NCBI GenBank assembly: GCA_030278955.1
Contig: JAOANR010000002.1
Coordinates: 10,529,982 to 10,593,981 of the forward strand
Source of the DNA: Hygrophila difformis
Lineage: Eukaryota > Streptophyta > Magnoliopsida > Lamiales > Acanthaceae
Reading direction: 5' to 3'
Length of the DNA stretch: 64,000 nucleotides
Part shown: positions 33,875 through 46,840 of the stretch, one piece after another
Numbering within the stretch: position 1 is the stretch's first letter
Layout of the letters: each line of letters opens with the position of its first letter
Position numbers and translations under genes: made by a program
Notes under the pieces: model-generated
What the model saw: the letters and a program-made list of their open reading frames with translations, nothing else
Database searches by the model: none
Told to the model about the DNA's origin: nothing

Positions 33875-35232
33875 TGGCATGGATTCTCTCTCAAACCCAA
33901 GATCAAAGTTATGCAATTACTTGTGAGAGGAAAAGAAGATGAAGAAAAATGGGCATGGTCTTGTTTATATATAATGTTATGGGATATTGCCAAATGACAC
34001 GTGGTGTCAAATGGGGATTAAAACAAGAAAATAAAAGATAAGGAAGCTTTACCAAAACTCAAGGAAAGCTAATCTTGGAGTCACACCAAGACCTCAAACC
34101 AAGAATTTGGTTACACAATTTGAGAGCTTCAATCTCAAATTGATGATTTAGCCCAAGGAGTCACACCAAGGGTTGTGAGAATGAATCACTCAAGCTCACA
34201 GGTTTGACAATCGAATTACACGATTATCTCCTTCAAGAATCACTCAAGAAGGGTGTTGTGGAATCACTCCAACAACTAATTTTGGTATCACACCAAAGAG
34301 AAAGCAAGTGCTTCAAATTTTCATTGAATAATCAAAGTCTTACCTTACAAAGTGAAGGGGAGGCACTATATATAGTAGCCAAAACCCTAAGGTCAAATAA
34401 ACCATAACAATACATAAGGGTAAAATAGGAAAAGGGAAAAATACATGGAAAAGTAAGCAAAACCCTAAAAATGGCATTCTGGACGATCTGTGTCGCGAAG
34501 CAAGGTTTGTGTCGCGAAACGTGGTTTCGCGACTGGGCCCATGTCGCTAGAGTAAGGATCGCGACAGGACCTGAGGTTCACGACTGGGAAGGTCTCCTGA
34601 GCTGGATGGTCCCGTGTCGCTAAGCTCGGACCATGGCGCTAGACGTAGTCTCGCGACTGGCTTGGCGTCTCGCGACTGGAACCTCCGAACTAGCATTGTC
34701 ATCTTCATGTCCCCTGTCGCTAGACTGGACCCGTGTCGTTAAACGTGGGCTCGCGACTGGGAGTCTCCGGACTGGGGGTCTCGCGACTGGGAGTCTGAAT
34801 TCCAACAAGTCTGGTGCGGGTCCCACTGTGGTTGTTCAAATTAGTACATGCTTTGTTGAAAGCTGAAATAAACTAAATTAAACAAAGTAACAGTCTATCC
34901 ACTTCCGACCAGTGACCATTAACTGACTGGTGGTCGACGGTGGTGCCGGTGAATTTTCCGGCCAGATTCCGGCCAAACTCCGACGAGCTCCGATCAACTT
35001 CCGGTGATGCTCCCAGCGGCTTCTCCGATCAGTCTCCCGCGACTCTCCGGCGGTGGCGGCGGCGGCTGTACTCTCCTTCTCCTCTTAGATTAAATTGGAA
35101 TGCCCATGCCAATTGCGCCAAGGCCGTTTGTATCGGACATTCCGGGCTGCTTCTTCTGTTTTGTTGGAATCAAAACTGCTCCTTTTTATCGGTTCAGAAA
35201 AATGGATCGGGTCGGATTTGACTTCCACGTCA
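33875..35232 (-). repeat. Array LTR2 (1,358 bp)
   Basis: Inner-type LTR: TTTATATATA, CACAGG, AATTAC and AACAATAC at the diagnostic sites. Nearly identical to LTR3. Confidence 0.9.
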
Positions 35233-35679
35233 TACCCTCCCACTCGAAAAGCTTTGGACTCCAAAGCTAGTTGGGGGTTCCCATTCGAGTTGAGCCTCCT
35301 TGATTTCTGTCGGCTCCATTTCTTTGCCCTTGGCCTCTTTCTCAAATGCAACCGGCATTACAATTTTATCCTCAGCCTTTCCATTTTCCTCTTCAAGCTT
35401 GGCCTGCTTCTCAAGGTCGTCTACTAGGGGGACGTTTTGATCTTCCAATTTCTCCATGATTTGATCATTCAACTTAGTGGGTGGCTTCAAATTTTCCTCA
35501 ATAGTGATCAGTATGCGATCCACCTCAGCAAACGTCTGCTCAAGAGTTGCCTCTCGCTCTTCGATCTTCTCTTCAATTGGCCCAAATTTGGCATTCATAG
35601 TCCGTATGTCCGTTTTCATTTCATGCAACTCCTTTTGCACGCCTTGCAAAGCCTTCGGAATTTCAGCGGATTGATCCAT
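35230..35679 (-). CDS. Mini-gag coiled-coil ORF, unit 2
   Basis: 149 aa, identical in sequence to unit 1, including the frame-shifting extra T near the 3' end. Confidence 0.55.
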   Translation of the reverse strand: MDQSAEIPKALQGVQKELHEMKTDIRTMNAKFGPIEEKIEEREATLEQTFAEVDRILITIEENLKPPTKLNDQIMEKLEDQNVPLVDDLEKQAKLEEENGKAEDKIVMPVAFEKEAKGKEMEPTEIKEAQLEWEPPTSFGVQSFSSGRV

Positions 35680-36893
35680 GTTGATTTATCTGTAGATAAA
35701 ACACTAGGAAGATATATCCGTAAATGATTAGTGCAAAAAAATCAAAGATATATTTTTGGGGCGCACTCGTCACTCACAAATATCCCTCACAAATTCTCAC
35801 AAGTACGGTAATCAACCTTGGAATAAATCACAATGAGTTAGAAGCAGTGTCCAACCAAATTAGGAATGAGGATTGGTGCTCGAATTTATGAACGCGTAAT
35901 CCAAGAAAAAGATTGGAATTACTCGACTCAATGAAAAATGGCACACGAAATTAATATGTGATGCAATGCAATGATTATCAAGTTCGAAGTTTTAATCAAG
36001 CAATCACAATTAATTAATCCGTATCCTCACAAATGATAAAACCCGGATGGACAAAAGATGGTAATCACACAAACCCACTGTATTTGGAAATATTTGGAAC
36101 TGATTCTGAAAATGGTGCACGGGGATGGAACTGATTTGTGGGGGTTAACAGATAAAATATATCGCAAATGTGGGTATTTTTGACTTTCAAATATGCCTTG
36201 ACAATGACTCACTTGAGTTCCCCCAACAACTTTGCTTTTTAGTACAAGTGTAATTAAAATTCCAAAAAGGTGTTTTGTACCCTTGTACCAACAAAAGTAA
36301 TCTTGTCCCCTTGTTTTTATCCCAACACTCCCAATTTTGATTTGTTTGGATCAAAGAGATTATGCCCAAGAACAATTTGAATATCAACTTGAAGATGGGA
36401 AGAACACTTTGAATATATCAAGAACAAATGAAGAACACTCTTGATGATTTGAAGATCCCCAAGAACAAACCCTAAAATTTTCAAACCCCAAGCACTCATG
36501 GATCAACCAAAGTTCGTGCAAAATTAATCCAACAAACTCAAATTCATGCACATAACATCCATATTATGAATTTTTGAGAAATTAGACAGCTGGAAACACA
36601 AGATTTTCGGATTTGGAAGCAAAATATGGAGAATTTTCGGTTTTTGGCTCTAGAACACCAAGAAACTTCAAATATTCATATCTTGCTCATTTCTTGGCCA
36701 AATTTTATGAACTTTATATCAATCTTATGTAAACAGTCCAATGAGTTCAAATATGAGATCAGATTTGCCAAAACCCCAACAGAAAAATACCAGAATTCCG
36801 AACAGCATGCTGCCCACTATTCTTGGTGAGATTTTCGATTTTTAGGTTTTGATGGATGAACAAGTAATGCTAACTTGTAGCTCTGATACCAAA
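35233..36893 (-). mobile_element. Array internal region 2
   Basis: 1,661 bp, nearly identical to internal region 1. PBS complement at 36880-36891. One visible difference is GAACAGCATG where other units have GAACAGTATG. Confidence 0.9.
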
Positions 36894-38251
36894 TGGCATG
36901 GATTCTCTCTCAAACCCAAGATCAAAGTTATGCAATTACTTGTGAGAGGAAAAGAAGATGAAGAAAAATGGGCATGGTCTTGTTTATATATAATGTTATG
37001 GGATATTGCCAAATGACACGTGGTGTCAAATGGGGATTAAAACAAGAAAATAAAAGATAAGGAAGCTTTACCAAAACTCAAGGAAAGCTAATCTTGGAGT
37101 CACACCAAGACCTCAAACCAAGAATTTGGTTACACAATTTGAGAGCTTCAATCTCAAATTGATGATTTAGCCCAAGGAGTCACACCAAGGGTTGTGAGAA
37201 TGAATCACTCAAGCTCACAGGTTTGACAATCGAATTACACGATTATCTCCTTCAAGAATCACTCAAGAAGGGTGTTGTGGAATCACTCCAACAACTAATT
37301 TTGGTATCACACCAAAGAGAAAGCAAGTGCTTCAAATTTTCATTCAATAATCAAAGTCTTACCTTACAAAGTGAAGGGGAGGCACTATATATAGTAGCCA
37401 AAACCCTAAGGTCAAATAAACCATAACAATACATAAGGGTAAAATAGGAAAAGGGAAAAATACATGGAAAAGTAAGCAAAACCCTAAAAATGGCATTCTG
37501 GACGATCTGTGTCGCGAAGCAAGGTTTGTGTCGCGAAACGTGGTTTCGCGACTGGGCCCATGTCGCTAGAGTAAGGATCGCGACAGGACCTGAGGTTCAC
37601 GACTGGGAAGGTCTCCTGAGCTGGATGGTCCCGTGTCGCTAAGCTCGGACCATGGCGCTAGACGTAGTCTCGCGACTGGCTTGGCGTCTCGCGACTGGAA
37701 CCTCCGAACTAGCATTGTCATCTTCATGTCCCCTGTCGCTAGACTGGACCCGTGTCGTTAAACGTGGGCTCGCGACTGGGAGTCTCCGGACTGGGGGTCT
37801 CGCGACTGGGAGTCTGAATTCCAACAAGTCTGGTGCGGGTCCCACTGTGGTTGTTCAAATTAGTACATGCTTTGTTGAAAGCTGAAATAAACTAAATTAA
37901 ACAAAGTAACAGTCTATCCACTTCCGACCAGTGACCATTAACTGACTGGTGGTCGACGGTGGTGCCGGTGAATTTTCCGGCCAGATTCCGGCCAAACTCC
38001 GACGAGCTCCGATCAACTTCCGGTGATGCTCCCAGCGGCTTCTCCGATCAGTCTCCCGCGACTCTCCGGCGGTGGCGGCGGCGGCTGTACTCTCCTTCTC
38101 CTCTTAGATTAAATTGGAATGCCCATGCCAATTGCGCCAAGGCCGTTTGTATCGGACATTCCGGGCTGCTTCTTCTGTTTTGTTGGAATCAAAACTGCTC
38201 CTTTTTATCGGTTCAGAAAAATGGATCGGGTCGGATTTGACTTCCACGTCA
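36894..38251 (-). repeat. Array LTR3 (1,358 bp)
   Basis: Inner-type LTR with the GGACGATC and ACTGGAACCTCC states shared with LTR2 and LTR5. Confidence 0.9.
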
Positions 38252-38698
38252 TACCCTCCCACTCGAAAAGCTTTGGACTCCAAAGCTAGTTGGGGGTTCC
38301 CATTCGAGTTGAGCCTCCTTGATTTCTGTCGGCTCCATTTCTTTGCCCTTGGCCTCTTTCTCAAATGCAACCGGCATTACAATTTTATCCTCAGCCTTTC
38401 CATTTTCCTCTTCAAGCTTGGCCTGCTTCTCAAGGTCGTCTACTAGGGGGACGTTTTGATCTTCCAATTTCTCCATGATTTGATCATTCAACTTAGTGGG
38501 TGGCTTCAAATTTTCCTCAATAGTGATCAGTATGCGATCCACCTCAGCAAACGTCTGCTCAAGAGTTGCCTCTCGCTCTTCGATCTTCTCTTCAATTGGC
38601 CCAAATTTGGCATTCATAGTCCGTATGTCCGTTTTCATTTCATGCAACTCCTTTTGCACGCCTTGCAAAGCCTTCGGAATTTCAGCGGATTGATCCAT
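38249..38698 (-). CDS. Mini-gag coiled-coil ORF, unit 3
   Basis: 149 aa, identical to units 1, 2 and 4. Confidence 0.55.
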   Translation of the reverse strand: MDQSAEIPKALQGVQKELHEMKTDIRTMNAKFGPIEEKIEEREATLEQTFAEVDRILITIEENLKPPTKLNDQIMEKLEDQNVPLVDDLEKQAKLEEENGKAEDKIVMPVAFEKEAKGKEMEPTEIKEAQLEWEPPTSFGVQSFSSGRV

Positions 38699-39913
38699 GT
38701 TGATTTATCTGTAGATAAAACACTAGGAAGATATATCCGTAAATGATTAGTGCAAAAAAATCAAAGATATATTTTTGGGGCGCACTCGTCACTCACAAAT
38801 ATCCCTCACAAATTCTCACAAGTACGGTAATCAACCTTGGAATAAATCACAATGAGTTAGAAGCAGTGTCCAACCAAATTAGGAATGAGGATTGGTGCTC
38901 GAATTTATGAACGCGTAATCCAAGAAAAAGATTGGAATTACTCGACTCAATGAAAAATGGCACACGAAATTAATATGTGATGCAATGCAATGATTATCAA
39001 GTTCGAAGTTTTAATCAAGCAATCACAATTAATTAATCCGTATCCTCACAAATGATAAAACCCGGATGGACAAAAGATGGTAATCACACAAACCCACTGT
39101 ATTTGGAAATATTTGGAACTGATTCTGAAAATGGTGCACGGGGATGGAACTGATTTGTGGGGGTTAACAGATAAAATATATCGCAAATGTGGGTATTTTT
39201 GACTTTCAAATATGCCTTGACAATGACTCACTTGAGTTCCCCCAACAACTTTGCTTTTTAGTACAAGTGTAATTAAAATTCCAAAAAGGTGTTTTGTACC
39301 CTTGTACCAACAAAAGTAATCTTGTCCCCTTGTTTTTATCCCAACACTCCCAATTTTGATTTGTTTGGATCAAAGAGATTATGCCCAAGAACAATTTGAA
39401 TATCAACTTGAAGATGGGAAGAACACTTTGAATATATCAAGAACAAATGAAGAACACTCTTGATGATTTGAAGATCCCCAAGAACAAACCCTAAAATTTT
39501 CAAACCCCAAGCACTCATGGATCAACCAAAGTTCGTGCAAAATTAATCCAACAAACTCAAATTCATGCACATAACATCCATATTATGAATTTTTGAGAAA
39601 TTAGACAGCTGGAAACACAAGATTTTCGGATTTGGAAGCAAAATATGGAGAATTTTCGGTTTTTGGCTCTAGAACACCAAGAAACTTCAAATATTCATAT
39701 CTTGCTCATTTCTTGGCCAAATTTTATGAACTTTATATCAATCTTTATGTAAACAGTCCAATGAGTTCAAATATGAGATCAGATTTGCCAAAACCCCAAC
39801 AGAAAAATACCAGAATTCCGAACAGTATGCTGCCCACTATTCTTGGTGAGATTTTCGATTTTTAGGTTTTGATGGATGAACAAGTAATGCTAACTTGTAG
39901 CTCTGATACCAAA
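38252..39913 (-). mobile_element. Array internal region 3
   Basis: 1,662 bp. One extra T (ATCTTTATG versus ATCTTATG near 39744) is shared with units 4 and 5. PBS complement at 39900-39911. Confidence 0.9.
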
Positions 39914-41270
39914 TGGCATGGATTCTCTCTCAAACCCAAGATCAAAGTTATGCAATTACTTGTGAGAGGAAAAGAAGATGAAGAAAAATGGGCATGGTCT
40001 TGTTTATATATAATGTTATGGGATATTGCCAAATGACACGTGGTGTCAAATGGGGATTAAAACAAGAAAATAAAAGATAAGGAAGCTTTACCAAAACTCA
40101 AGGAAAGCTAATCTTGGAGTCACACCAAGACCTCAAACCAAGAATTTGGTTACACAATTTGAGAGCTTCAATCTCAAATTGATGATTTAGCCCAAGGAGT
40201 CACACCAAGGGTTGTGAGAATGAATCACTCAAGCTCACAGGTTTGACAATCGAATTACACGATTATCTCCTTCAAGAATCACTCAAGAAGGGTGTTGTGG
40301 AATCACTCCAACAACTAATTTTGGTATCACACCAAAGAGAAAGCAAGTGCTTCAAATTTTCATTCAATAATCAAAGTCTTACCTTACAAAGTGAATGGGA
40401 GGCACTATATATAGTAGCCAAAACCCTAAGGTCAAATAAACCATAACAATACATAAGGGTAAAATAGGAAAAGGGAAAAATACATGGAAAAGTAAGCAAA
40501 ACCCTAAAAATGGCATTCTGTACGATCTGTGTCGCGAAGCAAGGTTTGTGTCGCGAAACGTGGTTTCGCGACTGGGCCCATGTCGCTAGAGTAAGGATCG
40601 CGACAGGACCTGAGGTTCACGACTGGAAGGTCTCCTGAGCTGGATGGTCCCGTGTCGCTAAGCTCGGACCATGGCGCTAGACGTAGTCTCGCGACTGGCT
40701 TGGCGTCTCGCGACTGGAGCCTCCGAACTAGCATTGTCATCTTCATGTCCCCTGTCGCTAGACTGGACCCGTGTCGTTAAACGTGGGCTCGCGACTGGGA
40801 GTCTCCGGACTGGGGGTCTCGCGACTGGGAGTCTGAATTCCAACAAGTCTGGTGCGGGTCCCACTGTGGTTGTTCAAATTAGTACATGCTTTGTTGAAAG
40901 CTGAAATAAACTAAATTAAACAAAGTAACAGTCTATCCACTTCCGACCAGTGACCATTAACTGACTGGTGGTCGACGGTGGTGCCGGTGAATTTTCCGGC
41001 CAGATTCCGGCCAAACTCCGACGAGCTCCGATCAACTTCCGGTGATGCTCCCAGCGGCTTCTCCGATCAGTCTCCCGCGACTCTCCGGCGGTGGCGGCGG
41101 CGGCTGTACTCTCCTTCTCCTCTTAGATTAAATTGGAATGCCCATGCCAATTGCGCCAAGGCCGTTTGTATCGGACATTCCGGGCTGCTTCTTCTGTTTT
41201 GTTGGAATCAAAACTGCTCCTTTTTATCGGTTCAGAAAAATGGATCGGGTCGGATTTGACTTCCACGTCA
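39914..41270 (-). repeat. Array LTR4 (1,357 bp)
   Basis: Inner-type left half, but GTACGATC and ACTGGAGCC as in LTR1, and a private GAATGGG. It is thus a mosaic relative to LTR2 and LTR3. Confidence 0.9.
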
Positions 41271-41717
41271 TACCCTCCCACTCGAAAAGCTTTGGACTCC
41301 AAAGCTAGTTGGGGGTTCCCATTCGAGTTGAGCCTCCTTGATTTCTGTCGGCTCCATTTCTTTGCCCTTGGCCTCTTTCTCAAATGCAACCGGCATTACA
41401 ATTTTATCCTCAGCCTTTCCATTTTCCTCTTCAAGCTTGGCCTGCTTCTCAAGGTCGTCTACTAGGGGGACGTTTTGATCTTCCAATTTCTCCATGATTT
41501 GATCATTCAACTTAGTGGGTGGCTTCAAATTTTCCTCAATAGTGATCAGTATGCGATCCACCTCAGCAAACGTCTGCTCAAGAGTTGCCTCTCGCTCTTC
41601 GATCTTCTCTTCAATTGGCCCAAATTTGGCATTCATAGTCCGTATGTCCGTTTTCATTTCATGCAACTCCTTTTGCACGCCTTGCAAAGCCTTCGGAATT
41701 TCAGCGGATTGATCCAT
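41268..41717 (-). CDS. Mini-gag coiled-coil ORF, unit 4
   Basis: 149 aa, identical to units 1-3. Confidence 0.55.
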   Translation of the reverse strand: MDQSAEIPKALQGVQKELHEMKTDIRTMNAKFGPIEEKIEEREATLEQTFAEVDRILITIEENLKPPTKLNDQIMEKLEDQNVPLVDDLEKQAKLEEENGKAEDKIVMPVAFEKEAKGKEMEPTEIKEAQLEWEPPTSFGVQSFSSGRV

Positions 41718-42931
41718 GTTGATTTATCTGTAGATAAAACACTAGGAAGATATATCCGTAAATGATTAGTGCAAAAAAATCAAAGATATATTTTTGGGGC
41801 GCACTCGTCACTCACAAATATCCCTCACAAATTCTCACAAGTACGGTAATCAACCTTGGAATAAATCACAATGAGTTAGAAGCAGTGTCCAACCAAATTA
41901 GGAATGAGGATTGGTGCTCGAATTTATGAACGCGTAATCCAAGAAAAAGATTGGAATTACTCGACTCAATGAAAAATGGCACACGAAATTAATATGTGAT
42001 GCAATGCAATGATTATCAAGTTCGAAGTTTTAATCAAGCAATCACAATTAATTAATCCGTATCCTCACAAATGATAAAACCCGGATGGACAAAAGATGGT
42101 AATCACACAAACCCACTGTATTTGGAAATATTTGGAACTGATTCTGAAAATGGTGCACGGGGATGGAACTGATTTGTGGGGGTTAACAGATAAAATATAT
42201 CGCAAATGTGGGTATTTTTGACTTTCAAATATGCCTTGACAATGACTCACTTGAGTTCCCCCAACAACTTTGCTTTTTAGTACAAGTGTAATTAAAATCC
42301 AAAAAGGTGTTTTGTACCCTTGTACCAACAAAAGTAATCTTGTCCCCTTGTTTTTATCCCAACACTCCCAATTTTGATTTGTTTGGATCAAAGAGATTAT
42401 GCCCAAGAACAATTTGAATATCAACTTGAAGATGGGAAGAACACTTTGAATATATCAAGAACAAATGAAGAACACTCTTGATGATTTGAAGATCCCCAAG
42501 AACAAACCCTAAAATTTTCAAACCCCAAGCACTCATGGATCAACCAAAGTTCGTGCAAAATTAATCCAACAAACTCAAATTCATGCACATAACATCCATA
42601 TTATGAATTTTTGAGAAATTAGACAGCTGGAAACACAAGATTTTCGGATTTGGAAGCAAAATATGGAGAATTTTCGGTTTTTGGCTCTAGAACACCAAGA
42701 AACTTCAAATATTCATATCTTGCTCATTTCTTGGCCAAATTTTATGAACTTTATATCAATCTTTATGTAAACAGTCCAATGAGTTCAAATATGAGATCAG
42801 ATTTGCCAAAACCCCAACAGAAAAATACCAGAATTCCGAACAGTATGCTGCCCACTATTCTTGGTGAGATTTTCGATTTTTAGGTTTTGATGGATGAACA
42901 AGTAATGCTAACTTGTAGCTCTGATACCAAA
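41271..42931 (-). mobile_element. Array internal region 4
   Basis: 1,661 bp. One T is missing near 42297 (AAAATCC versus AAAATTCC). PBS complement at 42918-42929. Confidence 0.9.
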
Positions 42932-44292
42932 TGGCATGGATTCTCTCTCAAACCCAAGATCAAAGTTATGCAATTACTTGTGAGAGGAAAAGAAGATGAA
43001 GAAAAATGGGCATGGTCTTGTTTATATATAATGTTATGGGATATTGCCAAATGACACGTGGTGTCAAATGGGGATTAAAACAAGAAAATAAAAGATAAGG
43101 AAGCTTTACCAAAACTCAAGGAAAGCTAATCTTGGAGTCACACCAAGACCTCAAACCAAGAATTTGGTTACACAATTTGAGAGCTTCAATCTCAAATTGA
43201 TGATTTAGCCCAAGGAGTCACACCAAGGGTTGTGAGAATGAATCACTCAAGCTCACAGGTTTGACAATCGAATTACACGATTATCTCCTTCAAGAATCAC
43301 TCAAGAAGGGTGTTGTGGAATCACTCCAACAACTAATTTTGGTATCACACCAAAGAGAAAGCAAGTGCTTCAAATTTTCATTCAATAATCAAAGTCTTAC
43401 CTTACAAAGTGAAGGGGAGGCACTATATATAGTAGCCAAAACCCTAAGGTCAAATAAACCATAACAATACATAAGGGTAAAATAGGAAAAGGGAAAAATA
43501 CATGGAAAAGTAAGCAAAACCCTAAAAATGGCATTCTGGACGATCTGTGTCGCGAAGCAAGGTTTGTGTCGCGAAACGTGGTTTCGCGACTGGGCCCATG
43601 TCGCTAGAGTAAGGATCGCGACAGGACCTGAGGTTCACGACTGGGAAGGTCTCCTGAGCTGGATGGTCCCGTGTCGCTAAGCTCGGACCATGGCGCTAGA
43701 CGTAGTCTCGCGACTGGCTTGGCGTCTCGCGACTGGAACCTCCGAACTAGCATTGTCATCTTCATGTCCCCTGTCGCTAGACTGGACCCGTGTCGTTAAA
43801 CGTGGGCTCGCGACTGGGAGTCTCCGGACTGGGGGTCTCGCGACTGGGAGTCTGAATTCCAACAAGTCTGGTGCGGGTCCCACTGTGGTTGTTCAAATTA
43901 TTACATGCCTTGTTGAAAGCTGAAATAAACTAAATTACACAAAGTAACAGTCTATCCACTTCCGACCAGTGACCATTAACTGACTGGTGGTCGACGGCGG
44001 TGCCGGCGAATTTTCCGGCCAGATTCCGGCCAAACTCCGACGAGCTCCGATCAACTTCCGGTGATGCTTCCAGCGGCTTCTCCGATCAGTCTCCCGCGAC
44101 TCTCCGGCGGCGGCGGCGGCGGCAGCTGTACTCTCTTTCTCCTCTTAGATTAAATTGGAATGCCCATGCCAATTGGGCCAAGGCCGTTTGTATCGGACAT
44201 TCCGGGCTGCTTCTTCTGTTTTGTTGGAATCAAAACTGCTCCTTTTTATCGGTTCAGAAAAATGGATCGGGTCGGATTTGACTTCCACGTCA
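42932..44292 (-). repeat. Array LTR5 (1,361 bp), recombinant
   Basis: The left part carries inner-type states. From about 43901 to the end it carries the LTR6 states (ATTATTACATGCC, CGGCGGTGCCGGCG, AATTGGGCC). The switch lies between about 43832 and 43901, which marks a crossover. Confidence 0.85.
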
Positions 44293-44741
44293 TACCCTCC
44301 CACTCGAAAAGCTTTGGACTCCAAAGCTAGTTGGGGGTCCCATTCGAGTTGAGCCTCCTTGATTTCTGTCGGCTCCATTTCTTTGCCCTTGGCCTCTTTC
44401 TCAAATGCAACCGGCATTACAATTTTATCCTCAGCCTTTCCATTTTCCTCTTCAAGCTTGGCCTGCTTCTCAAGGTCGTCTACTAGGGGGACGTTTTGAT
44501 CTTCCAATTTCTCCATGATTTGATCATTCAACTTAGTGGGTGGCTTCTTCAAATTTTCCTGAATAGTGATCAGTATGCGATCCACCTCAGCAAACGATTG
44601 CTCAAGAGTTGCCTCTCGCTCTTCGATCTTCTCTTCAATTGGCCCAAATTTGGCATTCATAGTCCGTATGTCCGTTTTCATTTCATGCAACTCCTTTTGC
44701 ACGCCTTGCAAAGCCTTCAGAATTTCAGCGGATTGATCCAT
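44145..44741 (-). CDS. Mini-gag ORF, unit 5 (full-length frame)
   Basis: 198 aa. Same coiled-coil start with a few replacements (IPKAL to ILKAL, EENLKP to QENLKKP). It lacks the extra T of units 1-4, so the frame reads QLALESKAFRVGGYD across the hairpin and PPT and on into the LTR. This is likely closer to the ancestral form. Confidence 0.55.
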   Translation of the reverse strand: MDQSAEILKALQGVQKELHEMKTDIRTMNAKFGPIEEKIEEREATLEQSFAEVDRILITIQENLKKPPTKLNDQIMEKLEDQNVPLVDDLEKQAKLEEENGKAEDKIVMPVAFEKEAKGKEMEPTEIKEAQLEWDPQLALESKAFRVGGYDVEVKSDPIHFSEPIKRSSFDSNKTEEAARNVRYKRPWPNWHGHSNLI

Positions 44742-45953
44742 GTTGATTTATCTGTAGATAAAATACTAGGAAGATATATCCATAAATGATTAGTGCAAAA
44801 AAATCAAAGATATATTTTTGGGCCGCACTCGTCACTCACAAATATCCCTCACAAATTCTCACAAGTACGGTAATCAACCTTGGATAAATCACAATTAGTT
44901 AGAAGCAGTGTCCAACCAAATTAGGAATGAGGATTGGTGCTCGAATTTATGAACGTGCAATCCAAGAAAAAGATTGGAATTACTCGACTCAATGAAAAAT
45001 GGCACACGAAATTAATATGTGATGCAATGCAATGATTATCAAGTTCGAAGTTTTAATCAAGCAATCACAATTAATTAATCCGTATCCTCACAAATGATAA
45101 AACCCGGATGGACAAAAGATGGTAATCACACAAACCCACTGTATTTGGAAATATTTGGAACTGATTCTGAAAATGGTGCACGGGGATGGAACTGATTTGT
45201 GGGGGTTAACAGATAAAATATATCGCAAATGTGGGTATTTGACTTTCAAATATGCCTTGACAATGACTCACTTGAGTTCCCCCAACAACTTTGCTTTTTA
45301 GTACAAGTGTAATTAAAATCCCAAAAAGGTGTTTTGTACCCTTGTACCAACAAAAGTAATCTTGTCCCCTTGTTTTTATCCCAACACTCCCAATTTTGAT
45401 TTGTTTGGATCAAAGAGATTATGCCCAAGAACAATTTGAATATCAACTTGAAGATGGGAAGAACACTTTGAATATATCAAGAACAAATGAAGAACACTCT
45501 TGAAGATTTGAAGATCCCCAAGAACAAACCCTAAAATTTTCAAACCCCAAGCACTCACGGATCAACCAAAGTTCTTGCAAAATTAATCCAACAAACTCAA
45601 ATTCATGCACATAACCTCCATATTATGAATTTTTGAGAAATTAGACGGCTGGAAACACAAGATTTTCGGATTTGAAAGCAAAATATGGAGAATTTTCGGT
45701 TTTTGGCTCAAGAACACCAAGAAACTTCAAGTATTCATATCTTGCTCATTTCTTGGCCAAATTTTATGAACTTTATATCAATCTTTATGTAAACAGTCCA
45801 ATGAGTTCAAATATGATATCAGATTCGCCAAAACCCCAACAGAAAAATACCAGAATTCCGAACAGTATGCTGTCCACTATTTTTGGTGGGATTTTCGATT
45901 TTTAGGTTTTGATGGATGAACAAGTAATGCTAACTTGTAGCTCTGATACCAAA
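44293..45953 (-). mobile_element. Array internal region 5 (divergent)
   Basis: 1,661 bp with clearly more differences from units 1-4 than those have among themselves, for example GGGCCGCACTC, AACGTGCAATCC, ACTCACGGATC and TTTTTGGTGGG. PBS complement at 45940-45951. Confidence 0.9.
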
Positions 45954-46840
45954 TGGCATGGATTCTCTCTCAAACCCAAGATCAAAGTTATGCAATTACT
46001 TGTGAGAGGAAAAGAAGATGAAGAAAAATGGGCATGGTCTTGTTTAGATATAATGTTATGGGATATTGCCAAATGACACGTGGTGTCAAATGGGGATTAA
46101 AACAAGAAAATAAAAGATAAGGAAGCTTTACCAAAACTCAAGCAAAGCTAATCTTGGAGGCACACCAAGACCTCAAACCAAGAATTTGGTTACACAATTT
46201 GAGAGCTTCAATCTCAAATTGATGATTTAGCCCAAGGAGTCACACCAAGGGTTGTGAGAATGAATCACTCAAGCTCACGGGTTTGACAATCGAATCACAC
46301 GATTATCTCCTTCAAGAATCACTTAAGAAGGATGTTGTGGAATCACTCCAACAACTAATTTTGGTATCACACCAAAGAGAAAGCAAGTGCTTCAAATTTT
46401 CTTTCAATAATCAAAGTCTTACCTTACAAAGTGAAGGGGAGGCACTATATATAGTAGCCAAAACCCTAAGGTCAAATAAACCATAACACTACATAAGGGT
46501 AAAATAGGAAAAGGGAAAAATACATGGAAAAGTAAGCAAAACCCTAAAAATTGCATTCTGCACGATCTGTGTCGCGAAGCAAGGTTTGTGTCGCGAAACG
46601 TGGTTTCGCGACTGGGCCCATGTCGCTAGAGTAAGGATCGCGACAGGACCTGATGTTCACGACTGGGAAGGTCTCCTGAGCTGGATGGTCCCGTGTCGCT
46701 AAGCTCGGACCATAGCGCTAGACGTAGTCTCGCGACTGGCTTGGCGTCTCGCGACTGGAGCCTCCGAACTAGCATTGTCATCTTCATGTCCCCTGTCGCT
46801 AGACTGGACCCGTGTCGTTAAACGTGGGCTCGCGACTGGG
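45954..46840 (-). repeat. Array LTR6, left segment
   Basis: Shares TTTAGATATA, CACGGG, AATCAC and AACACTAC with LTR1. It is interrupted after CTGGG at 46836-46840 by the chromovirus, inside its TCGCGAC palindrome cluster, and continues at 58467-58940. Confidence 0.9.

Noticed and set aside
30856..46840. Reading the 3-kb repeats as ordinary satellite DNA
   Set aside because: Each unit has a PBS, PPT, LTR ends and TATA, and the array has one flanking duplication, so it is built of retrotransposon units.
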